Position numbers and translations under genes: made by a program. Shown here piece by piece: positions 42,142 to 53,610 of a stretch of 64,000 nt of DNA (position 1 is its first letter; the number at the start of each line of letters is the position of its first letter). The stretch spans positions 151,343 to 215,342 of the forward strand of contig JAEUQR010000005.1 of assembly GCA_016789705.1 (NCBI GenBank), in the 5' to 3' direction. Under the pieces are notes generated by a model. The model searched no databases. It saw nothing but the letters and a program-made list of their open reading frames with translations, and was not told where the DNA came from. This stretch comes from Acidobacteriota bacterium. GTDB lineage: Bacteria > Acidobacteriota > Vicinamibacteria > Vicinamibacterales > UBA2999.

Positions 42142-43074
42142 ATGGATTTTCGCGACTATTACGCCACGCTCGGCGTGCCGAAGACCGCCACCGAGAAAGA
42201 AATCAAGCAGGCCTACCGGCGGCTGGCGCGCAAGCACCATCCCGATGTGAACCCCGGGGACCGCTCGGCCGAGGCGCGCTTCAAGGAGCTGAACGAAGCC
42301 TACGAAGTGCTCGGCACGCCCGAGACGAGGAAGAAATACGACGAACTCGGCGCCAACTGGCGGCAGTACGAACAGACGGGCGCGCCTGGTGGCGGTCCGT
42401 GGACGGCGCCGGGCGGCCAGGCCGGCGCGGGCGGTTACCGCACGATGACGCCTGAGGAAATGGAAGAGATGTTCGGCGCCGGCGGGTCGCCGTTCTCCGA
42501 CTTCTTCAACACCTTCTTCGGCGGCGGTCAGGCGCCGTCCGGCGGACGCGGCCGGCGCACGAACGCCGGCGGGCGGCAGCGCCGGGCGCCCGAGGTCGAG
42601 TACGAGATCCCGCTCGATCTCGCCAGCACGCTCGGCGGCCATGTCGAGCGCGTGCAGGTGCAGCCGCAGGATGGCCCGCCGCGCACGCTCGAGGTGCGTA
42701 TCCCGGCAGGCGTGACCGACGGCACCCGCCTCAAGGCCGGCGACGTGCACCTGCGGGTCCGGCTGCGGCCGCATCCGCGCTTCGAGCGCACGGGACGCGA
42801 CCTGCAGACGACGCTGGCGGTGCCGGTGACGACCGCGGTACTCGGCGGCAGCGCCGAGGTCGTGACCCTGAGCGGCAGCCGCCTCACCGTGAAGCTGCCG
42901 CCCGGCACGCAGCCAGGCCAGCGGCTGCGCCTGCGCGGCCACGGGCTCCCCTCCCCCGGCGCCGCGGACGACCGTGGGGATTTGTTCGCGAAGGTGGAGG
43001 TGCGCGTGCCGGTCACGCTCAGCGACGAACAGAAGGCCCATTACGAGGCCCTGAGGGCATTGGAATCGAAATAG
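42142..43074 (+). CDS. DnaJ-family co-chaperone, CbpA type
   Basis: This 310-residue protein has a J domain (about residues 4-68: [35 protein letters not shown]) with the HPD motif that activates DnaK. A Gly-rich segment and the DnaJ C-terminal beta domains ([35 protein letters not shown]) follow. The zinc-finger domain of DnaJ is absent, so this is a type II (CbpA-like) J protein. The start at 42142 lies 2 bases after the hspR stop; an overlapping GTG at 42136 is the alternative. clpB follows after 55 bases. Confidence 0.93.
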   Translation: MDFRDYYATLGVPKTATEKEIKQAYRRLARKHHPDVNPGDRSAEARFKELNEAYEVLGTPETRKKYDELGANWRQYEQTGAPGGGPWTAPGGQAGAGGYRTMTPEEMEEMFGAGGSPFSDFFNTFFGGGQAPSGGRGRRTNAGGRQRRAPEVEYEIPLDLASTLGGHVERVQVQPQDGPPRTLEVRIPAGVTDGTRLKAGDVHLRVRLRPHPRFERTGRDLQTTLAVPVTTAVLGGSAEVVTLSGSRLTVKLPPGTQPGQRLRLRGHGLPSPGAADDRGDLFAKVEVRVPVTLSDEQKAHYEALRALESK

Positions 43075-43129
43075 CAGCAGACAGTACGGCCCGCGGCTGG
43101 CGGGCGCACGGCAGGAAGGACGGACGGAC

Positions 43130-45730
<2,601 letters not shown>

Positions 45731-45736
45731 GTGGAC

Positions 45737-45766
45737 CCGGGCTCCGGGGGAGACCTCGGAGCCCGG
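45737..45766. terminator. GC hairpin after clpB
   Basis: A 10-bp perfect stem (45737-45746 with 45757-45766) and a 10-base loop lie between convergent clpB and the CDGSH gene. There is no clear U-tract. Confidence 0.6.
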
Positions 45767-45776
45767 CCTCCGGCGG

Positions 45777-46007
45777 CTAAACCGCCGGCTTGTCGGCAGC
45801 GTCGGGCCCGAGCGCGGCTTCGGCGGCGGCAAACCCCATGCGGCTGTGCGAGCCGTCGCAGAAGGGTTTCTTCGTCGAATGGCCGCAGCGGCAGAGGGCG
45901 AAGGGCCGCTTGGCGAGCGGATAGGGATTGCCGTTCCAGTCGATGAGGGTGACATCGTCGCCCTCGACGAGGAGCGACCCGTTCTGGCGGACCTTGATCG
46001 TGGCCAT
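45777..46007 (-). CDS. CDGSH iron-sulfur domain protein
   Basis: This 76-residue protein has the [2Fe-2S]-binding motif C-x-C-x2-S-x3-P-x-C-D-G-S-H, seen as CRCGHSTKKPFCDGSHSRMGF (about residues 38-58), with all three Cys and the His ligand present. The N-terminus (IKVRQNGSLLVEGDDVTLIDWNGN) is typical of short bacterial CDGSH proteins. They act in redox or iron-sulfur transfer; the exact role is unknown. A TATACT -10 ends 8 bases before the ATG. Confidence 0.92.
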   Translation of the reverse strand: MATIKVRQNGSLLVEGDDVTLIDWNGNPYPLAKRPFALCRCGHSTKKPFCDGSHSRMGFAAAEAALGPDAADKPAV

Positions 46008-46015
46008 GCCCGGGC

Positions 46016-46021
46016 AGTATA
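46016..46021 (-). promoter_or_regulatory. -10 TATACT for the CDGSH gene
   Basis: TATACT on the minus strand ends 8 bases before the ATG at 46007, giving a leaderless or near-leaderless mRNA. Confidence 0.5.
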
Positions 46022-46058
46022 CCGTGCGGCCGAGTGCCCGAATCCGCCCGGCAGCCGC

Positions 46059-46064
46059 TACAAT
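46059..46064 (+). promoter_or_regulatory. -10 TACAAT giving leaderless glycosyltransferase mRNA
   Basis: TACAAT ends 6 bases before the GTG at 46071, the chosen start. Confidence 0.55.
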
Positions 46065-46070
46065 CGCTGG

Positions 46071-47741
46071 GTGCGACGGTCGCTCGCTCCTCTGCTCGTG
46101 CTCGCGGGCCTCACCTTCCTCGTCGGGCTGGGCGCGCCGGCCATGACCGATTCCGACGAGGCGTTCTACGCCGAGGCGGCGCGCGAGATGGTCGAATCCG
46201 GCGACTGGCTCACGCCGTACTACAACTACGAGCCGCGCTTCCAGAAACCGATTCTCTACTACTGGGCCACGGCCGCCACGTTTGCCGTGACCGGGCCGGG
46301 CGAGGCCTCGGCCCGGCTGTGGGCGGCCATCTCGGGCATCGCGCTCGTCTTCGTCACCGCGGGCATCGCCCGCCGCTGGTACGACGACGACACGGCGCTG
46401 CTCGCCGGCGCCATCGTGGCGACGAGCTTCGGCTACGTGGCCCTCGGCCGGATGGCGCTGCCCGACCTGCCGCTCGCCCTCTTCGTCACCGCCACCATCG
46501 GGACGGCGCTCGTGGCCGTGGGCGACCGCGTGCCGCATCCCCGCGGCTGGTTGTTCGCGGCCGCGGTGGCCGCCGCCCTCGGCTTCCTGACCAAGGGGCC
46601 GCTCGCCGTCGTGCTTCCGGCGGTGGTCATCGGGCCGATCGTGACCATCGAGCGGCGGCAGTCGCGCGTCGGGTTCGGCGACCTCGCGGCCGCGGCCGGC
46701 GTGTTCGCCGTCGTCGCCGCGCCGTGGTACCTCGCCATGTGGTGGCGGCACGGCACGCCGTATCTCGAGAGCTTCTTCGTCGGCGACAACTTCGAACGTT
46801 TCGCCACTGATCGATTCAACGAGCCGAGGCCGTGGTGGTACTACGGGCCGGTCATCGTCGGCGGCGCCGCGCCGTGGTCGCCGTTCCTCCTGCTCGGCGC
46901 CGGCGCCATCCTGCGCCTGGTAACCGGCCGCGGCGGTCCTGGCAGCCTCGAGACGCGGCTGGCCATCTGGGTGCTCGCGCCGCTCGCCCTCCTCACGCTC
47001 TCGGTCGGCAAGCAGCCGCGGTACGTGCTGCCGCTGCTGCCGCCGCTGGCGGTGCTGCTCGCCCACGGCATCATGGACCGCGTGCGCTCGCGCCGCGGGC
47101 TCGACGGCAGCCTCTATCAGTCGCGTCCCGACCGCGGCCTGCAGTGGGCCTCGATCGCCTCGGGCGCCATTCTGCTGCTCGCCGGCGGCCTGCTCTGGCG
47201 CGCGCGCCCGCTGTTCGTGGAACTGCCGCCGCTGCACAGCGCGGTCGCCGCCGCCGTCATCACGCTGGCCGGCCTCGCCGTGGTCGTGACGGCCCTGTCG
47301 CGGGCGTGGCGCGACGCCCCGTGGGTGCTGGCCATCGGCAGCAGCCTGGCCCTGCCGGCACTCGTCATCGGCGGTCTCGCCGGCGGGCCGGAAGATGCCG
47401 TGCACAAGGCCGCGCAGGCGGTGAAGGCGGCGCGCCGGGCCGACGAGCCGATTGGCGTGTCGCGCGTCTTCGTGCGCAACCTGGTCTTCTACACCGGGCT
47501 CAGGCAGACCGACCTCATCAACGACGAGCAGCTCACGGCCTTCCTCGGCCAGGCCGGGCGGGCGCTCATCGTCGTGCCGGTCGTGGATCTCGACCGCGTC
47601 GAAGCGGCCGGGGCGCACAAGGGGCGGCGCCTGGCGGAGTTCGCCTACCTCAACGAAGCCGGCCTGCGCCTGCGCTCGTTCCTGTGGCCGGATCCTGCGC
47701 GCGACGTGCAGCGGATCGTGCTCGTCGCCACCCGCGACTGA
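46071..47741 (+). CDS. ArnT/PMT-like GT83 membrane glycosyltransferase
   Basis: This 556-residue protein has a first membrane segment (LAPLLVLAGLTFLVGL), then the luminal DSDEAFYAEAAREMVESGDWLTPYYNYEPRFQKPILYYW loop, which is diagnostic for ArnT-type GT-C glycosyltransferases with its acidic catalytic pair, and about 11 further membrane segments. These enzymes transfer sugars from polyprenyl phosphate to lipid A, proteins or glycans at the periplasmic face. The C-terminal 150 residues are less conserved and partly soluble. The acceptor is unknown. It converges with glcD with a 7-base gap. Confidence 0.85.
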   Translation: MRRSLAPLLVLAGLTFLVGLGAPAMTDSDEAFYAEAAREMVESGDWLTPYYNYEPRFQKPILYYWATAATFAVTGPGEASARLWAAISGIALVFVTAGIARRWYDDDTALLAGAIVATSFGYVALGRMALPDLPLALFVTATIGTALVAVGDRVPHPRGWLFAAAVAAALGFLTKGPLAVVLPAVVIGPIVTIERRQSRVGFGDLAAAAGVFAVVAAPWYLAMWWRHGTPYLESFFVGDNFERFATDRFNEPRPWWYYGPVIVGGAAPWSPFLLLGAGAILRLVTGRGGPGSLETRLAIWVLAPLALLTLSVGKQPRYVLPLLPPLAVLLAHGIMDRVRSRRGLDGSLYQSRPDRGLQWASIASGAILLLAGGLLWRARPLFVELPPLHSAVAAAVITLAGLAVVVTALSRAWRDAPWVLAIGSSLALPALVIGGLAGGPEDAVHKAAQAVKAARRADEPIGVSRVFVRNLVFYTGLRQTDLINDEQLTAFLGQAGRALIVVPVVDLDRVEAAGAHKGRRLAEFAYLNEAGLRLRSFLWPDPARDVQRIVLVATRD

Positions 47742-47748
47742 GCGGCGA

Positions 47749-49173
47749 TCAGTCGCCGGCCCGTTCCCCCGACAGGCCGCGCAAATCTTCGGGCGTCGTC
47801 TCCCACATCTTGCCGGGGTTGAGCACGCCGTGGGGGTCGAAGGCGTGCTTGAGACGCGCCATGAGCGCGATCTCCGCCGCCGACAGTTGCAGCCCCAGGT
47901 ACTGCGCCTTCGCGTAGCCGATGCCGTGTTCGCCCGAGATCGCGCCGTCCAGGGCGACGACGCCGGCGAAGAGCTCCCGCTCGGCGGCCGACGCGCGGCG
48001 CATCTCGTCGTGGTTGGCCGGATCGACCATCAGATTGACGTGGATGTTGCCGTCGCCGGCATGGCCGAACGCGGCGATGACGAGCCCGTGCCGCGCGCGG
48101 ATGCCGTCGATGAGCCCGTAGAGTTCGGGCACGCGGCCGCGCGGCACGACGACGTCGTGGTTGATCTTGCGCGGCGCCAGCCGTCGCAGCGCATACGAGA
48201 GTTCCCGCCGCGCTTCCCACACCGCCGCGCGGGCCTCATCGGTGTCGGCCTCGACGAGCGACGTGGCGCCCGTGGCGGCACAGGCCTCGCGGGCGAGGCG
48301 CGCTTCCTCGAGGGCTGCCGCTTCCCCGCCGTCCACCTCCGCGAGGAGGAGCGCCGCCGTGCCGGGTGGCGCCATCGAGCGGCCGAGGTGCGCGGCCACG
48401 GCGTCGAGCGACGCCGCGTCGATGAGTTCGAGCGTGGCCGGAATGACACCCGCCGCCACGATCGCGCCGACGGCGCGGGCCGCGGCGTCGATGGTCGGGT
48501 AGGTCGCGGCGAAGGTGTGGCGCGCGGCCGGCTTCGGCACGAGCCGCAACGTGATCTCGGTGATGATGGCGAGCGTGCCTTCCGAGCCGACGAGCAGGTC
48601 GGTGAGCGCGTAGCCGGTGACGTTCTTCACCGTGCGGCTGCCGGTGCGCAGGATCTCGCCGGTGGGCAGCACGGCCTCGAGCGCCAGCACGTAGCGGCGC
48701 GTCGTGCCGTACTTGAAGGCGCGCGGGCCGCCGGCGCATTCGGCGACGTTGCCGCCGATCGCGCACTCGGCAAGGCTCGCCGGGTCGGGCGGATAGAAGA
48801 GGCCCTGCGCCTCGACCGCCGTGTGGAGCGCGCGCGTGATGACGTTCGGCTGGACGACCGCCAGCAGGTTCGCGGCATCGACCTCGAGGATGCGGTTGAA
48901 GCGCGACATGGCGATGACGAGGCCGCCGCGGATCGGCACCGCGCCGCCGGTGTAGCCGGTGCCGGCGCCGCGCACGGTCATCGGCACGCGGGCGTCGTGA
49001 CAGGCGCGGGCGATGGCGGCGACTTCCGCGGTCGTGCCCGGCGTGACCACGAGGTCAGGCCGGTGGCCGCGTTTGAGCGCGTCACGGCCGGCCGTGTCGA
49101 GCACCACCGGATCCGACGACACCCAGGGGGCGCCGACGATGCCGGCGAGGGTCGCGCGCAGCGCGTCGAGCAC
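47749..49173 (-). CDS. glcD: Glycolate oxidase subunit GlcD-type FAD-linked oxidase
   Basis: This 474-residue protein has an FAD-binding type 4 (VAO/PCMH) domain (VVTPGTTAEVAAIARACHDARVPMTVRGAGTGYTGGAVP, about residues 41-79, and LAECAIGGNVAECAGG) and the FAD-oxidase C domain with the catalytic-site His in FGHAGDGNIHVNLM and ISGEHGIGYAK. Members oxidise glycolate or D-lactate with a quinone acceptor. No GlcE or GlcF gene is adjacent, so D-lactate or another 2-hydroxy acid is possible. It starts 3 bases after the aminotransferase stop, in the same direction. Confidence 0.85.
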   Translation of the reverse strand: MLDALRATLAGIVGAPWVSSDPVVLDTAGRDALKRGHRPDLVVTPGTTAEVAAIARACHDARVPMTVRGAGTGYTGGAVPIRGGLVIAMSRFNRILEVDAANLLAVVQPNVITRALHTAVEAQGLFYPPDPASLAECAIGGNVAECAGGPRAFKYGTTRRYVLALEAVLPTGEILRTGSRTVKNVTGYALTDLLVGSEGTLAIITEITLRLVPKPAARHTFAATYPTIDAAARAVGAIVAAGVIPATLELIDAASLDAVAAHLGRSMAPPGTAALLLAEVDGGEAAALEEARLAREACAATGATSLVEADTDEARAAVWEARRELSYALRRLAPRKINHDVVVPRGRVPELYGLIDGIRARHGLVIAAFGHAGDGNIHVNLMVDPANHDEMRRASAAERELFAGVVALDGAISGEHGIGYAKAQYLGLQLSAAEIALMARLKHAFDPHGVLNPGKMWETTPEDLRGLSGERAGD

Positions 49174-49176
49174 GGC

Positions 49177-50379
49177 CTATCGCGCCGTGGCCGCGCCGCG
49201 CTCACGCGCGTGCACGAATTCCTGCAGGCGCGTGACGCCTTCGCGCAGGCGTTCACGCGACGTCGCGTAGGAGATGCGCACGAAGCCCGGCGCGTCGAAG
49301 CCTTCACCCGCCGTGAGGGCGACGCGGGCCTCGGCGAGCAGCTGATCGGCGAACTCGGCCGAGGTCTTCACGCCGCACGGCGCCAGCAGCTCGGCGACGT
49401 AGGGGAACAGATAGAAGGCGCCGCCGGGCTTCAGGCATTCGACACGGCTGTCGCTCGTGAGCCAGCCGAGCGTTTCATCGCGGCGGCCGCGGTACTCCGT
49501 CAGCATCGCCGTCACGGCATCCTGCGGACCGGTGAGGGCTTCGACGAGCGCCTTCTGCGTGATCGACGAGATGTTCGAGGTGGCGTGGCCCTGCACCGTG
49601 TTGCAGGCCGTGACGAAGTCTTTCGGCCCGAGCGCCCAGCCGGCCCGCCACCCCGTCATGGCGTAGGCCTTCGACGCCGAACTGCAGATGACCGTGCGTT
49701 CGCGGTGCCGGTCGGTCAGCACCTTGACGATGTTGTGCGCGACCGGCTCGTAGATGAGCTTGTCGTAGGTGAGGTCGACGATCACCCACACGCCCGTCCT
49801 GGCGCAGTGGTCGGCAATCGCGGCCACGGTGTCTTCGCGCATCACCGCGCCCGTGGGATTACACGGCGTGTTGAGGATGATGGCCTTGGTCTTCGGGGTG
49901 ACGCGGTCGAGGATCTCGTCGGCTTCGACGACGAAGCCGCGTTCGCGCTGCCCGCGGGCCAGCACCGGCGTGGCGCCGCAGAGCAGCACCTGATCGACGA
50001 TGGTCGGCCAGAACGGCGAGTGGGTGATGACCTCGTCGCCGTCGTCGAAGAGCACGACGGCGGTGTTGTAGAGCGCCTGCTTGGCGCCCGCCGACACGAT
50101 GACTTCGGCCGTCGGGAAGCTGACGCCGTAGTCTTCGCGGGCGCGGTAGCTGACGGCTTCGCGCACGTCGGCCGCGCCGGCCGCCGGCGTGTACTTCGTG
50201 AAGCCGGCGTCGAGCGCGCGATGGGCGGCGTCGACGACGTTCTTCGGCGTCTGGAAGTCGGGCTCGCCGGCGCCGAAGTCGACCACGTCGACACCGGCGC
50301 GGCGCAGGCGGTCGGCCTCGGCAGCGACCTTGAGGGTGGGCGATGGGGCCACGCGGGCCATGCGGGCGGCAAACGTCAT
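49177..50379 (-). CDS. Class I PLP-dependent aspartate-type aminotransferase
   Basis: This 400-residue fold-type I aminotransferase of the AAT-Ib group has VVDFGAGEPDFQTPKNV, the Asn in ILNTPCNPTGAV, the Asp/Tyr in VIVDLTYDKLIYEP and the PLP Lys in VICSSASKAYAMTGWRAGW (about residue 235), with the phosphate-binding Arg nearby. It probably transfers amino groups between aspartate or prephenate and 2-oxoglutarate. The ATG overlaps the coaD stop (ATGA), so it is translationally coupled. Confidence 0.9.
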   Translation of the reverse strand: MTFAARMARVAPSPTLKVAAEADRLRRAGVDVVDFGAGEPDFQTPKNVVDAAHRALDAGFTKYTPAAGAADVREAVSYRAREDYGVSFPTAEVIVSAGAKQALYNTAVVLFDDGDEVITHSPFWPTIVDQVLLCGATPVLARGQRERGFVVEADEILDRVTPKTKAIILNTPCNPTGAVMREDTVAAIADHCARTGVWVIVDLTYDKLIYEPVAHNIVKVLTDRHRERTVICSSASKAYAMTGWRAGWALGPKDFVTACNTVQGHATSNISSITQKALVEALTGPQDAVTAMLTEYRGRRDETLGWLTSDSRVECLKPGGAFYLFPYVAELLAPCGVKTSAEFADQLLAEARVALTAGEGFDAPGFVRISYATSRERLREGVTRLQEFVHARERGAATAR

Positions 50380-50912
50380 ACGTGCCTCGGAGCGTTGAGG
50401 GGATCGCGCGCGGCGGCGAAGGTGCGCTGCAGCCGATCCTCGACCAGGGGCGGGACCAGCCCGCGGATATCGCCGCCCAGCCGGCACACCTCCTTGATGA
50501 GGCGCGAGCTGGTGTAGGCGTAGGGTTCGGCCGGCATCAGGAACATCGTCTCGATGGCGGGCTTGAGGCGGCGGTTCATGAGCGCCATCTGCGATTCGTA
50601 CTCGTAGTCGGCAATCGAACGCAGGCCCTTGACGATCACGGCCGCGCCGCGCGAGGCCGCGTAGTCCACGAGCAGCCCGTCGAAGGTGTCGACCTCGAGG
50701 CCGGGCCGATCGCGGAAGACGTCGCGGATGAGTTGCACGCGTTCGGCGGCGCCGAAGAGCGGGGCCTTGGATTCGTTGCGCAGCACGGCGACGACCACCC
50801 GGTCGAAGAGGCGCAGGCCGCGTTCGATGATGTCCACGTGCCCGTTCGTGATCGGGTCGAACGACCCCGGATACACCGCGAGGCGCGCGCCGGGGCTGCC
50901 GCTCGTGTTCAT
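50376..50912 (-). CDS. coaD: Phosphopantetheine adenylyltransferase
   Basis: This 178-residue enzyme of coenzyme A synthesis has the nucleotidyl-transferase motif LAVYPGSFDPITNGHVDII (about residues 10-28), KGLRSIADYEYESQMALMNR and the SSRLIKEVCRLGGDI ending with the ISSS-like site (here TSSR). It makes dephospho-CoA from 4'-phosphopantetheine and ATP. Both ends overlap neighbours: the ATG overlaps the rsmD stop and its stop overlaps the aminotransferase ATG. rsmD-coaD is a very common pairing. Confidence 0.95.
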   Translation of the reverse strand: MNTSGSPGARLAVYPGSFDPITNGHVDIIERGLRLFDRVVVAVLRNESKAPLFGAAERVQLIRDVFRDRPGLEVDTFDGLLVDYAASRGAAVIVKGLRSIADYEYESQMALMNRRLKPAIETMFLMPAEPYAYTSSRLIKEVCRLGGDIRGLVPPLVEDRLQRTFAAARDPLNAPRHV

Positions 50913-51472
50913 GGATGCTGCGCTCCTCTGTCCGTCGCGGCGCGATACGTGCTCAGCGCCGAATCCCCTGCCCGCCTGGTCCGCTCGAGGACGAGGCCCG
51001 TCACCACCGGTGCCGCGCGCTTGGCGGCGTGTTCGAGCGCCAGGCGCCCGCCCGGGGCCAGGAGCGCCGCCGCCGCCCCCACGGCGTCGTCGATCCAGGG
51101 AGCGGCATAGGGCGGGTCGAGGACGATGAGGTCGAACGGCCCGCCGAGCCGCGCGCCCGTGAGATGTTCCGGCGCCGTGCCCCGCACGATGATACAGCCT
51201 TTCGCGAGGCCGCACCTGGCGGCGTTGGCGGCGATGAGCGCGACGGCGCGGGCGTCGTGTTCGAGACAGGTGGCGCTCGCCGCCCCGCGGCTGAGGGCTT
51301 CGAGCGCGATGGCGCCCGTGCCGGCGCAGACGTCGAGCAGGCGCGCCCCTTCGACCTCCGCGCCGAGCACGTTGAAGAGGGTCTCACGCAGGCGATCGGA
51401 GGTCGGCCGCACTCCGTCCCACGTGGGCGACTGCAGGAGGCGGCCGCGGGCCGTGCCGGCGATGATGCGCAT
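50909..51472 (-). CDS. rsmD: 16S rRNA (guanine(966)-N2)-methyltransferase RsmD
   Basis: This 187-residue protein opens MRIIAGTARGR and has PTSDRLRETLFNVLG, SAM motif I LLDVCAGTGAIALEALSRGA (about residues 45-64) and the catalytic DPPY in LIVLDPPYAAPW. It methylates G966 of 16S rRNA during 30S assembly. It lies 11 bases after recG and overlaps coaD by 4 bases. The C-terminus is longer and less conserved than usual. Confidence 0.94.
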   Translation of the reverse strand: MRIIAGTARGRLLQSPTWDGVRPTSDRLRETLFNVLGAEVEGARLLDVCAGTGAIALEALSRGAASATCLEHDARAVALIAANAARCGLAKGCIIVRGTAPEHLTGARLGGPFDLIVLDPPYAAPWIDDAVGAAAALLAPGGRLALEHAAKRAAPVVTGLVLERTRRAGDSALSTYRAATDRGAQHP

Positions 51473-51483
51473 GCCCGGCGTCC

Positions 51484-53580
51484 CTAGCCGACCGTCACGA
51501 GGCCGAACTGCTGCTGCCAGACGCGCCCCACGTGCGCGGCGAGCGCCGGGGGCACCGCGTCGCCATCGACGAGGGCGCGCGCTTCGTCGTGGGCCAGCGC
51601 CAGCAGGTCGGCATCGCGCACCATGTCGCCGGCACGCAGCCACGGCAGGCCCGACTGGCGGGTGCCGAAGACATCGCCGGGCCCGCGGATCTGGAGGTCC
51701 GTCTCGGCCAGCGCGAAGCCGTCTTCCGAGTCGGCGAGGGCCGTGAGTCGCGCCCGTGACTCCTCGCTCCACGGCGCGGCATAAAGCAGCACGCAGGTCG
51801 AGGCCTCCGAGCCGCGGCCGATCCGCCCGCGCAGCTGATGCAGCTGCGCGAGGCCGAAGCGTTCGGCGTGTTCGACGACCATCACCGTGGCGTTCGGCAC
51901 GTCCACGCCCACTTCGATGACCGTCGTGCTTACGAGCACCTGCACCTCGCCGGCGACGAAGCGCCGCATCACGGCGTCCTTTTCGTCGCCCTTGAGGCGT
52001 CCGTGCAGCAGCTCGACGCGCAGGTCGGGGAACACCGTGTCGGCCAGGTGGGCGGCCATCGTGGTGGCGGCCTTGAGATCCGACTTCTCCGACTCCTCGA
52101 TGAGCGGATAGACCACGTAGACCTGCCGCCCGGCGGCCACTGCCGCGCGCATCAGCCCGTAGACCTCGTCGCGCCGCGTCTCGGGCCGCACGATCGTGCG
52201 CACAGGCTGCCGCCCCGGCGGACGGTCGCGCATCACCGAGACGTCCATGTCGCCGCACGCCGTGAGCGCGAGCGTGCGCGGAATCGGCGTGGCCGTCATG
52301 AGCAGCACGTCGGGATGGAGGCCCTTGTCGGCGAGCAGGCCGCGCTGCACGACGCCGAAGCGGTGCTGCTCGTCGACGATGGCGAGCGCCAGCGCGCGGA
52401 ACGTCACCGCATCCTGCACGAGCGCGTGCGTGCCGACGACGAGCGAGACCTCCCCGGCCGCAATCGACTCGCACAGCCGGCGCCGGGCGGCGTCGCCCTT
52501 CCGGCCGACGAGCAGTTCGACGCGGAAGCGCGTGCCGAAGAGCCAGCGCTGGAAGGTGCGCAGGTGCTGTTCGGCCAGCAGCTCCGTCGGCGCCATGACG
52601 GCCACCTGATAGCCGTTCTCCATCGCGACCATCGCCGCGAGGAACGCCACGACGGTTTTGCCCGAGCCGACGTCGCCCTGCAGCAGGCGCTGCATCGGCC
52701 AGCGGCGCTGCATGTCGGTGACGATCTCGCGCACGGCCTCGCGCTGACCGGCCGTGAGCCTGAACGGCAGCACCTGCCGCACACGGTCGCGCAGCGCGTC
52801 GTCGATGGCGATGACGTGCGGCTTCTGCACGGCGGCGTTCTGCCGGCGGCGCAGGGCGAGGCCCGTCTGGTAGACGAAGAAGTCTTCGAAGATGATGCGG
52901 CGCTGCGCCGGCGTCGCGCAGACGTTGAGCGCCTCGACCGCGGTGCCCGGGTCGGGAAAATGCGCCTGGCGGAACGCCGTGCGGCGATCGGGCCAGCCGT
53001 GGCGGGCCGCCATCGCCGCCGGCACGATGTCGGGCAGCGGCGCCGTCAGCGTCTCGAGCGCGCGGTGCACGAGCGTGCGATGCATGTTGGGCGTGACCGA
53101 CCCGGTGCGCTCGTAGATCGGCACGATGCGGCCGGTGTGCAGCGGCTCGCTCTCGCCGTCATCCTGCAGCACTTCGAACTCCGGCGCGGTGAGCTGCAGC
53201 CCGCGGCTGCCCCAGTATTCGGTGCGGCCGAAGAGCACGACCTTCATCTTCGGCTTGAGCACGTCCTTCAGGAACTTCTGGTTCGGCCAGACCGCCTTCA
53301 CCTGGCCGCTCTCGTCCTGCACGAGCGCGGTGAAGAGCGAGAATCCCTGGCGTCTCGTCGGCGCCACGCCACAGCTCAGGATCTCGCCGAGGATGGCGGC
53401 GGTGCCGCCGGCACGCAGCGACGCGATCGGCTGGAAGCGGCTGCGGTCCTCGAAGCGGCGCGGGAAGCGCACGAGCAGATCCTCGACCGTGCGCAGCCCC
53501 GCCTTCTCCAGGTCCGCGGCTTTCCGCGGCCCGACACCCGTCAGGAACTGCAGCGGGGTCTGCAGAGGATCGTCGGCCAT
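51484..53580 (-). CDS. recG: ATP-dependent DNA helicase RecG
   Basis: This 698-residue protein has the N-terminal wedge/OB domain (FLTGVGPRKAADLEKAGLRTVEDLLVRFPRRFEDR), Walker A LLQGDVGSGKTVVAFLAA (about residue 300), the DEQH box (AIVDEQHRFGVVQRG) and helicase motif VI (QLHQLRGRIGRG), then the RecG C-terminal domain. It remodels stalled forks and Holliday junctions. A TAAGAT -10 ends 7 bases before the ATG. rsmD follows after 11 bases, so rsmD, coaD, the aminotransferase and glcD may be read from this promoter. Confidence 0.96.
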   Translation of the reverse strand: MADDPLQTPLQFLTGVGPRKAADLEKAGLRTVEDLLVRFPRRFEDRSRFQPIASLRAGGTAAILGEILSCGVAPTRRQGFSLFTALVQDESGQVKAVWPNQKFLKDVLKPKMKVVLFGRTEYWGSRGLQLTAPEFEVLQDDGESEPLHTGRIVPIYERTGSVTPNMHRTLVHRALETLTAPLPDIVPAAMAARHGWPDRRTAFRQAHFPDPGTAVEALNVCATPAQRRIIFEDFFVYQTGLALRRRQNAAVQKPHVIAIDDALRDRVRQVLPFRLTAGQREAVREIVTDMQRRWPMQRLLQGDVGSGKTVVAFLAAMVAMENGYQVAVMAPTELLAEQHLRTFQRWLFGTRFRVELLVGRKGDAARRRLCESIAAGEVSLVVGTHALVQDAVTFRALALAIVDEQHRFGVVQRGLLADKGLHPDVLLMTATPIPRTLALTACGDMDVSVMRDRPPGRQPVRTIVRPETRRDEVYGLMRAAVAAGRQVYVVYPLIEESEKSDLKAATTMAAHLADTVFPDLRVELLHGRLKGDEKDAVMRRFVAGEVQVLVSTTVIEVGVDVPNATVMVVEHAERFGLAQLHQLRGRIGRGSEASTCVLLYAAPWSEESRARLTALADSEDGFALAETDLQIRGPGDVFGTRQSGLPWLRAGDMVRDADLLALAHDEARALVDGDAVPPALAAHVGRVWQQQFGLVTVG

Positions 53581-53587
53581 CCCCGCG

Positions 53588-53593
53588 ATCTTA
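53588..53593 (-). promoter_or_regulatory. -10 TAAGAT giving leaderless recG mRNA
   Basis: TAAGAT on the minus strand ends 7 bases before the recG ATG at 53580. Confidence 0.5.
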
Positions 53594-53610
53594 CCGAATG
53601 CGCCGGATGG

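Noticed and set aside
46008..47618. A long minus-strand open frame antisense to the ArnT-like gene
   Set aside because: It only adds an unlikely N-terminus to the CDGSH gene, which has its own -10 and ATG at 46007.
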